From positions 62,001 through 126,000 of the forward strand of contig NZ_BMWH01000002.1 in assembly GCF_014651135.1 (NCBI RefSeq): DNA of 64,000 nt. Direction: 5' to 3'. The notes beneath the pieces are model-generated. The model was not told where the DNA came from. It saw nothing but the letters and a program-made list of their open reading frames with translations, and did no database searches. Shown here piece after piece: positions 56,631 to 64,000 of this stretch. Source of the DNA: Streptomyces echinoruber. Its GTDB lineage: Bacteria; Actinomycetota; Actinomycetes; Streptomycetales; Streptomycetaceae. Position 1 is the stretch's first letter, and every line of letters starts with the position of its first letter. Position numbers and translations under genes: made by a program.

Positions 56631-57536
56631 GTGTCCGTGCGTGAACTGGTGGTCCTGGGCACCGCCAGCCAGGTCCCGACCCGGCACCGCAACCACAACG
56701 GCTACCTGCTGCGCTGGGACGGCGAGGGCATCCTGTTCGACCCCGGCGAGGGCACGCAGCGGCAGATGCTGCGCGCCGGGGTCGCCGCCCACGACATCCA
56801 CCGCATCTGCGTCACCCACTTCCACGGCGACCACTCCCTCGGCCTGGCCGGGGTGATCCAGCGCATCAACCTGGACCGGGTGCCGCACGAGGTCACCGCC
56901 CACTACCCGCGCTCCGGGCAGCGCTTCTTCGACCGGCTGCGCCACGCCACCGCCTACCGCGAGACGGTCACGCTCACCGAGGCCCCGGTCGCCGCCGACG
57001 GCGTCCTCGTGGCCACGCCCGCCTACACGCTGGAGGCGCGCCGCCTCTCGCACCCCGTGGAGTCGTACGGCTACCGCCTCACCGAGCCCGACGGCCGCCG
57101 CATGCTGCCCGAGCGGCTGGCCGCGCACGGCATCACCGGCCCGGACGTGGGCCGGCTGCAGCGCGAGGGCAGCCTGAACGGCGTGCCGCTGGAGGCGGTC
57201 AGCGAGGTGCGGCGCGGCCAGCGGTTCGCGTTCGTCATGGACACCCGGCTGTGCGAGGGCGTGCACGCGCTCGCCGAGGGCTGCGACCTGCTCGTCATCG
57301 AGTCGACCTTCCTCGACCAGGACGAGGAGCTCGCCGTGGAGTTCGGCCACCTGACGGCCGGGCAGGCGGCGCGCGCGGCGCGGGACGCGGGGGTGCGGCA
57401 CCTGGTGCTCACCCACTTCAGCCAGCGCTACGCGCAGCCCGAGGAGTTCGAGCGGCAGGCGCGCGCCGCCGGGTTCGAGGGCGAGCTGACCGTGGCGCGG
57501 GACCTGCAGCGGGTGCCGGTGCCCAAGCGCCGCTGA
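56631..57536 (+). CDS. rnz: Ribonuclease Z
   Basis: RNase Z cuts tRNA precursors after the discriminator base, important here because the tRNA-Ala genes lack an encoded CCA. The 301-residue protein has [31 protein letters not shown], the zinc motif [11 protein letters not shown] (~63-73), [18 protein letters not shown] and HFSQRY. The exosite region around residue 160-170 is short. GTG 56631 lies six bases after the HIT gene stop; the ribosome-binding site would be within that gene. Confidence 0.94.
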   Translation: MSVRELVVLGTASQVPTRHRNHNGYLLRWDGEGILFDPGEGTQRQMLRAGVAAHDIHRICVTHFHGDHSLGLAGVIQRINLDRVPHEVTAHYPRSGQRFFDRLRHATAYRETVTLTEAPVAADGVLVATPAYTLEARRLSHPVESYGYRLTEPDGRRMLPERLAAHGITGPDVGRLQREGSLNGVPLEAVSEVRRGQRFAFVMDTRLCEGVHALAEGCDLLVIESTFLDQDEELAVEFGHLTAGQAARAARDAGVRHLVLTHFSQRYAQPEEFERQARAAGFEGELTVARDLQRVPVPKRR

Positions 57537-57569
57537 ACCGCGGGTTCAGATTCCTCGCCGCCACGGCCG

Positions 57570-57581
57570 TACGATGCTGCG
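57570..57581 (+). promoter_or_regulatory. -10 element giving a leaderless adenine deaminase mRNA
   Basis: TACGAT at 57570-57575 is followed by six bases and ATG 57582, with no ribosome-binding site. Confidence 0.5.
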
Positions 57582-58574
57582 ATGCCCCTTCCGAAAGCCG
57601 AACTGCACCTGCACATCGAAGGCACTCTCGAGCCGGAGCTGGCGTTCGAACTGGCCGCGCGCAACGGCGTGCCGCTGCCGTACGCGACCGTCGGCGACCT
57701 GCGCGCGGCCTATGACTTCAAGGACCTGCAGTCCTTCCTGGACCTGTACTACGAGCTGACGGCCGTGCTGCGCACCGAGCGGGACTTCGAGGACCTCGCC
57801 GACGCCTACCTGGCGCGCGCCGCCGCCCAGGGCGTGCGCCACGCGGAGATCTTCTTCGACCCGCAGGCCCACACCCGGCGGGGCGTGGCGCTCGGCACGG
57901 TCGTGGAGGGGCTGTGGCGGGCGCTGGGCCGCGGCGAGGACAGCCACGGCGTCTCCACCCGGCTGATCATGTGCTTCCTGCGCGACGAGTCCGCCGAGTC
58001 CGCGCTGGAGACACTGCGCGCCGCCGAACCCTACCTGGACCGGATCGCCGGCGTCGGCCTGGACTCGGCCGAGGCCGGCCACCCGCCGGCGAAGTTCCGC
58101 GAGGTGTACGAGGCCGCGGCCGCCCTGGGTCTGCGCCGCGTGGCGCACGCCGGGGAGGAGGGGCCGCCGGAGTACATCCGCCAGGCCCTGGACGTGCTCG
58201 GCGTGGAGCGCGTCGACCACGGTCTGCGCTGTCTGGAGGACCCGGAGCTGGTGGCGCGGCTGGCGCGCGAGCGGATCCCGCTGACCCTGTGCCCGCTGTC
58301 CAACGTCCGCCTGCGCGCCGTCGACACCCTCGCCGACCACCCCCTGCCCGCCCTGCTCGACGCCGGCCTGCTGTGCACCGTCAACTCCGACGACCCGGCC
58401 TACTTCGGCGGTTACGTCGGCGACACCTTCGACGCGGTGCGCGACACCCTCGGCCTCACCGAGGACCGGCTGCGCGAGCTGGCCCGCAACTCCTTCCTCG
58501 CCGCCTTCCTCGACCACGACGAGGAGCGCCGGGCGCGCTACCTCGCCGAGGTGGAGGCGTACGTGTTCCCGTAG
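57582..58574 (+). CDS. Adenine deaminase / adenosine deaminase family
   Basis: The 330-residue metal-dependent deaminase has PKAELHLHIEGTLEPE (two metal His), AEIFFDPQAHTRRG, the catalytic HAGEEGPPEYI, VERVDHGLRCLEDPELV, LCPLSNVRLRAV and VNSDDPAYFGGYV. EEGPPEY and DPAYFGGY are typical of the adenine deaminase subgroup rather than adenosine deaminases. It would convert adenine to hypoxanthine and ammonia for purine salvage. ATG 57582 is six bases after TACGAT, again leaderless. Confidence 0.9.
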   Translation: MPLPKAELHLHIEGTLEPELAFELAARNGVPLPYATVGDLRAAYDFKDLQSFLDLYYELTAVLRTERDFEDLADAYLARAAAQGVRHAEIFFDPQAHTRRGVALGTVVEGLWRALGRGEDSHGVSTRLIMCFLRDESAESALETLRAAEPYLDRIAGVGLDSAEAGHPPAKFREVYEAAAALGLRRVAHAGEEGPPEYIRQALDVLGVERVDHGLRCLEDPELVARLARERIPLTLCPLSNVRLRAVDTLADHPLPALLDAGLLCTVNSDDPAYFGGYVGDTFDAVRDTLGLTEDRLRELARNSFLAAFLDHDEERRARYLAEVEAYVFP

Positions 58575-58712
58575 GGCCGTTTTCCGCAGGGCCGTTCCTT
58601 CGGAGGCTGTTCCCCAGGGGGCCGTTCCCCGTGGCGCCGCGCGCCCGGCACCCGGCGGCGCCACGGGAAACGGACCGGCGGGCCGGGCGGGCCGGGCGGG
58701 CCGGACGCACCG

Positions 58713-58742
58713 TTGACGGACATCTGTTCGCGTATCTAGCCT
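58713..58742 (+). promoter_or_regulatory. Predicted promoter of the glucarate dehydratase gene
   Basis: TTGACG (58713-58718) and TAGCCT (58737-58742) are separated by 18 bases in a clearly AT-richer stretch. Confidence 0.6.
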
Positions 58743-58769
58743 GCATTTACATACCTGAATGATGTCCGT
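58716..58769. promoter_or_regulatory. Inverted-repeat operator candidates around the glucD promoter
   Basis: ACGGACATC (58716-58724) and GATGTCCGT (58761-58769) are perfect complements with 36 bases between. They bracket the -10 and include the end of the -35. CATT (58744-58747) and AATG (58759-58762) form a further small dyad inside. The two outer arms could be half-sites for one looping or dimeric repressor. Confidence 0.45.
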
Positions 58770-58789
58770 GTACGGAGATGAGGACGCCC

Positions 58790-60097
58790 GTGACCGTCAC
58801 CCCCTCCCGTGACCTGTCCATCGCCGAGGTGCGGCTCACCCCGGTCCTCGTCGCCGACCCGCCGCTGCTGAACACCCAGGGCGTCCACCAGCCGTACACC
58901 CCCCGGCTGATCGTGGAAGTGGTCACGCGGGGCGGGGTCACGGGCCTGGGCGAGACGTACGGCGACACCAAGTACCTGGAGCTCGCCCGCCCCCTCGCCG
59001 AAAACCTGACAGGCCATCAGATCGGCGACCTGAACGGGCTGTTCACCGCCGCCGAACGGATCGCCGTCGACCGCTCCCACGTCGCCGAGCGGGTCGACGT
59101 GGGCGGACTGCGCGGCGTGCAGACCGCGGACAAGCTGCGGCTGTCGGTCGTCTCGGCGTTCGAGGTGGCCTGCCTCGACGCCCTCGGCCAGGCGCTCGGC
59201 CTGCCCGTGCACGCGCTGCTCGGCGGCAAGGTCCGCGACACCGTCGACTACAGCGCCTACCTGTTCTACAAGTGGGCCGCCCACCCCGAGGGCGTGCCCG
59301 CCGAACCCGACGACTGGGGCGCCGCCCTCGACCCGGCCGGCGTCGTGGCCCAGGCCCGGCGCCTGACCGAGCGGTACGGGTTCACCTCCTACAAGCTCAA
59401 GGGCGGCGTCTTCCCGCCCGACGAGGAGATCGCCGCCGTACGCGCCCTCGCCGAGGCGTTCCCCGGCCGCCCGCTGCGCCTCGACCCCAACGGCGCCTGG
59501 TCGGTGGAGACGTCCGTCAAGGTCGCCGAGGAACTGCGCGAGGTGCTGGAGTACCTCGAGGACCCCGCGCTCGGCACCCCGGCCATGGCCGAGGTCGCCG
59601 CCCGCACCGGAGTGCCGCTGGCCACCAACATGTGCGTGACGACCTTCGGCGAGATCGAGGAAGCCTTCACCCGCGGCGCCGTGCAGGTGGTGCTCTCCGA
59701 CCACCACTACTGGGGCGGGCTGCGCCGCACCCAGCACCTCGCCGCGGTCTGCGCCGCCTTCGGCGTCGGGCTGTCCATGCACTCCAACACCCACCTCGGC
59801 ATCAGCCTCGCCGCCATGACCCACGTCGCCGCCACCGTGCCCCACCTCCACCACGCCTGCGACACGCACTACCCCTGGCAGTCCGAGGACGTCCTCACCG
59901 AACGCGTCGCCCTCACCGACGGGAAGGTCGCCGTCTCCGACGCCCCCGGCCTCGGCGTACGACTCGACCGCGACCGGCTGGCCTTCCTGCACCGCCGCTG
60001 GGCCGACGACGACGGCCGCCACCGGGACCGCGACGACGCCGCCGCCCTGCGGGCCGCCGTACCCGGCTGGACGACACCGGCGATGCCCCGCTGGTAG
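58790..60097 (+). CDS. Glucarate dehydratase (enolase superfamily)
   Basis: The 435-residue protein resembles glucarate dehydratases: QGVHQPYTPRLIVEVVTRGG (core QGVHQPY), the YSAYLFYKWAAHP region, YGFTSYKLKGGVFPPDEEI with the KxK general base, LDPNGAW, TNMCVTTFGEIEEAF and DHHYWGGLRRTQHLAAV with the His of the His-Asp dyad. It dehydrates D-glucarate to 5-keto-4-deoxyglucarate. GTG 58790 (MTVTPSRDLSI) is preferred to ATG 58778, because GAGGA lies six bases before it. A sugar kinase gene lies 85 bp downstream. The promoter has an inverted repeat suited to a GntR-type repressor, which is not in the window. Confidence 0.9.
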   Translation: MTVTPSRDLSIAEVRLTPVLVADPPLLNTQGVHQPYTPRLIVEVVTRGGVTGLGETYGDTKYLELARPLAENLTGHQIGDLNGLFTAAERIAVDRSHVAERVDVGGLRGVQTADKLRLSVVSAFEVACLDALGQALGLPVHALLGGKVRDTVDYSAYLFYKWAAHPEGVPAEPDDWGAALDPAGVVAQARRLTERYGFTSYKLKGGVFPPDEEIAAVRALAEAFPGRPLRLDPNGAWSVETSVKVAEELREVLEYLEDPALGTPAMAEVAARTGVPLATNMCVTTFGEIEEAFTRGAVQVVLSDHHYWGGLRRTQHLAAVCAAFGVGLSMHSNTHLGISLAAMTHVAATVPHLHHACDTHYPWQSEDVLTERVALTDGKVAVSDAPGLGVRLDRDRLAFLHRRWADDDGRHRDRDDAAALRAAVPGWTTPAMPRW

Positions 60098-60182
60098 CCG
60101 CCGCCGCGGGCGCACGGCCGCCTCCGGCCGCCCCGGCGTGGTGCACACTGGCCTGATCGGCACCACGTCAGGGAGCACAACC

Positions 60183-61376
60183 GTGACAGCGTCCAACGGA
60201 AGGGACACCGGACCGAACCCCACCGCCCGCGCCGCCGCAGCCGCCCCGCAGGCCGCGGCGGACGCGCCGCCCTCCGCAGTGGGACACCACACCCACTCCC
60301 AGGTCGACCCCCTCGCCGGCCTGCGCACCCCCGGCGACCCGCCCTGGGACGTCTACCTCACGGGCACCGTCTTCCTCGACATCATCTTCACCGGCCTGGA
60401 CTGCGCCCCCGTGCGCGGCACCGAGTCCTGGGCCCGCGGCATGGGCTCCAGCCCCGGCGGCGTCGCCAACATGGCCACCGCGCTCGCCCGCCTCGGCCTG
60501 CGCACCTGCCTCGCCGCCGCGTTCGGCGACGACCACTACGGCGAATACTGCTGGGACGCCCTCGAACACGGCGAGGGCATCGACCTCACCCCCTCCCGCA
60601 CCGTGCCCGGCTGGCACTCCCCGGTCACCGTCTCCATGGCCTACGAGGGCGAACGCACCATGGTCTCCCACGGCCACGAGCCGCCCCCCGAGGAACCCGC
60701 GCCCGACTGCCCGCCCCGCGCCCGGGCCGCCATCGCCTCCCTCACCCCCGGCCGCCCCGCCCCCTGGATCGCCCAGGCCGCCGCCCGGGGCACCCGCATC
60801 TTCGGCGACGTCGGCTGGGACGACACCGGCGCCTGGGACCTGGCCGGCCTGACCGACCTGAGGCACTGCGAGGCGTTCCTGCCCAACGCCGAGGAGGCCA
60901 TGCGCTACACCGGCACCGACTGCCCGCGCGCCGCCGCCCACGCCCTCACCGAGCACGTCCCGCTCGCCGTCGTCACCCTGGGCGCACAGGGCGCCTACGC
61001 CGTCGACCGGCGCACCGGCGAGACCGCCGAGGTCCCCGCCATCGCCGTCGAGGCGCTCGACCCGACCGGCGCCGGGGACGTGTTCGTCGCCGGGTTCGTC
61101 ACCGGCACGCTCGCCGGCTGGCCGCTCGCCGACCGCCTCGCCTTCGCCGGCCTGACCGCCGCCCTGTCCGTGCAGGAGTTCGGCGGCTCCCTCTCCGCAC
61201 CCGGCTGGTCGGAGATCGCCGCCTGGTGGCGCCGGGTGCAGTCGGTGGCCGGGCAGGACCCGGCGGCCCTGCGGCGGTACGCCTTCCTGGAGCGGCTGCT
61301 GCCCGCCGAGGAGCAGGCCGGCCCGTGGCCCCGGCGCCGGGCGGTGCCGACGATCGGGTTCCGCAGATCCGCCTGA
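60183..61376 (+). CDS. PfkB family carbohydrate kinase
   Basis: The 397-residue protein is a ribokinase-like sugar kinase. After ~45 disordered residues come WDVYLTGTVFLDIIF, SSPGGVANMATALARLGL (substrate-side GGVANMA), AFGDDHYGEY, the loop LPNAEEAMRYTG and the ATP-site signature DPTGAGDVFVAGFVTG with its GAGD anion hole. The substrate is unknown. Proximity to glucarate dehydratase suggests phosphorylation of a keto-deoxy acid or sugar in the same pathway. GTG 60183 has AGGGAGC about eight bases upstream. Confidence 0.88.
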   Translation: MTASNGRDTGPNPTARAAAAAPQAAADAPPSAVGHHTHSQVDPLAGLRTPGDPPWDVYLTGTVFLDIIFTGLDCAPVRGTESWARGMGSSPGGVANMATALARLGLRTCLAAAFGDDHYGEYCWDALEHGEGIDLTPSRTVPGWHSPVTVSMAYEGERTMVSHGHEPPPEEPAPDCPPRARAAIASLTPGRPAPWIAQAAARGTRIFGDVGWDDTGAWDLAGLTDLRHCEAFLPNAEEAMRYTGTDCPRAAAHALTEHVPLAVVTLGAQGAYAVDRRTGETAEVPAIAVEALDPTGAGDVFVAGFVTGTLAGWPLADRLAFAGLTAALSVQEFGGSLSAPGWSEIAAWWRRVQSVAGQDPAALRRYAFLERLLPAEEQAGPWPRRRAVPTIGFRRSA

Positions 61377-61514
61377 GCGGTCCAGGGAGATCAGCCGGTC
61401 GTACGAAAAGTCCTACGGGCTTGTCAGCGCACCGGCGTACCCTGGAAACCGCCAGGCCGCCCACCGGGCAGGCGAGTCGTATCGAGGAGGACGTGCAGGC
61501 CACAGAGCCGGCCC

Positions 61515-63659
<2,145 letters not shown>

Positions 63660-63672
63660 ACGAGCACAGCCC

Positions 63673-64000
63673 ATGTCGATCGACGTCAACAACGAGTCCG
63701 GCACCGAGGTCGACGAGCAGGCGATCCTCGACATCGCCCGCTACGCGCTCGCGCGGATGCGCATCCACCCGTTGTCCGAGCTCTCGGTGATCCTCGTGGA
63801 CGCCGCGGCGATGGAGCAGCTCCACCGGCAGTGGATGGACCTGCCCGGGCCCACCGATGTCATGTCCTTCCCGATGGACGAGCTGCGGCCGCCGTCGAAG
63901 GACGACGACGAGCCCCCGCAGGGCCTGCTCGGCGACATCGTGCTGTGCCCGGAGGTCGCCGCCAAGCAAGGTGCCGAGGCGCCGACGCAGCACACCATGG
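63673..64000 (+). CDS. ybeY: Endoribonuclease YbeY, 3' end missing
   Basis: The first 109 residues are seen: [56 protein letters not shown], and [16 protein letters not shown]. The catalytic HxxxHxxxxxH zinc motif would lie just beyond the window. YbeY processes 16S rRNA 3' ends and takes part in ribosome quality control. An acidic DDDEPP insert separates PMDE from GLLGDI. The ATG lies 13 bases after the phoH stop, so the two are an operon, a common bacterial pairing. Confidence 0.95.
   Translation, partial: MSIDVNNESGTEVDEQAILDIARYALARMRIHPLSELSVILVDAAAMEQLHRQWMDLPGPTDVMSFPMDELRPPSKDDDEPPQGLLGDIVLCPEVAAKQGAEAPTQHTM

Overview
This 64 kb window is high-GC actinobacterial DNA, almost certainly from the conserved core of a Streptomyces chromosome. 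The codon third positions are nearly all G or C, GTG starts are frequent, SpoIIE-type phosphatase and LytR-type proteins are present, and the gene order leuS-degV-comEA-comEC-holA-rpsT-lepA-fadD-hemW-hrcA-dnaJ-rsmE-HIT-rnz-phoH-ybeY is typical of the genus. I see no prophage, integrase, transposase, CRISPR array, rRNA operon or specialised-metabolite cluster. The window opens inside a gene and closes inside ybeY.

Layout. 1-6.3 kb is a cell-wall glycopolymer locus: a cytidylyltransferase/reductase fusion, a CDP-glycerol-type polymerase, a family-2 glycosyltransferase and a convergent polysaccharide pyruvyl transferase. 6.5-17.6 kb is housekeeping: proB and proA flanking an unknown gene, two related anchored membrane proteins, an M48 protease, two tiny membrane proteins, nadD, a LytR_C/LCP-like protein, rsfS and a histidine phosphatase. 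17.6-21.2 kb holds two nearly identical tRNA-Ala(GGC) genes around a MmyB-type regulator, a frameshifted MFS exporter and two small cysteine-motif proteins. 21.3-24.3 kb is a minus-strand redox pair: a heme-b membrane protein and a NuoF-like/ferredoxin fusion. 24.4-27.6 kb is leuS with a leucine-rich leader peptide and attenuator. 27.9-40 kb carries DegV, DNA-uptake, NAT, replication and translation genes. 40-45.9 kb has a fatty acyl-CoA ligase with a promoter/operator, a frameshifted SpoIIE phosphatase and hemW. 46-50 kb has a DUF3097/metallo-beta-lactamase pair facing the CIRCE-controlled hrcA-dnaJ operon. 50-64 kb carries nitronate monooxygenase, rsmE, a lipoprotein, a tricorn-like protease, HIT, RNase Z, adenine deaminase, glucarate dehydratase, a PfkB kinase, phoH and ybeY.

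Most notable: the phoH gene is split by a 360-residue intein with the Trp-Cys-Thr signature of class 3 inteins and a LAGLIDADG-type homing endonuclease. Other non-routine signals are the leuS attenuator; two copies of a 41-bp palindromic element inside two different coding regions, one about 40 bp from a frameshift; a 57-bp duplication of the dnaJ 3' end; a 26-bp duplication that creates a nine-codon ORF over a start codon; many short tandem repeats; and a recurring TANNNT-6 nt-start-codon arrangement that predicts leaderless mRNAs.

Starts were chosen by Shine-Dalgarno spacing, -10 spacing and remembered family lengths. Family assignments come from reading motifs in the translations, not from database searches.
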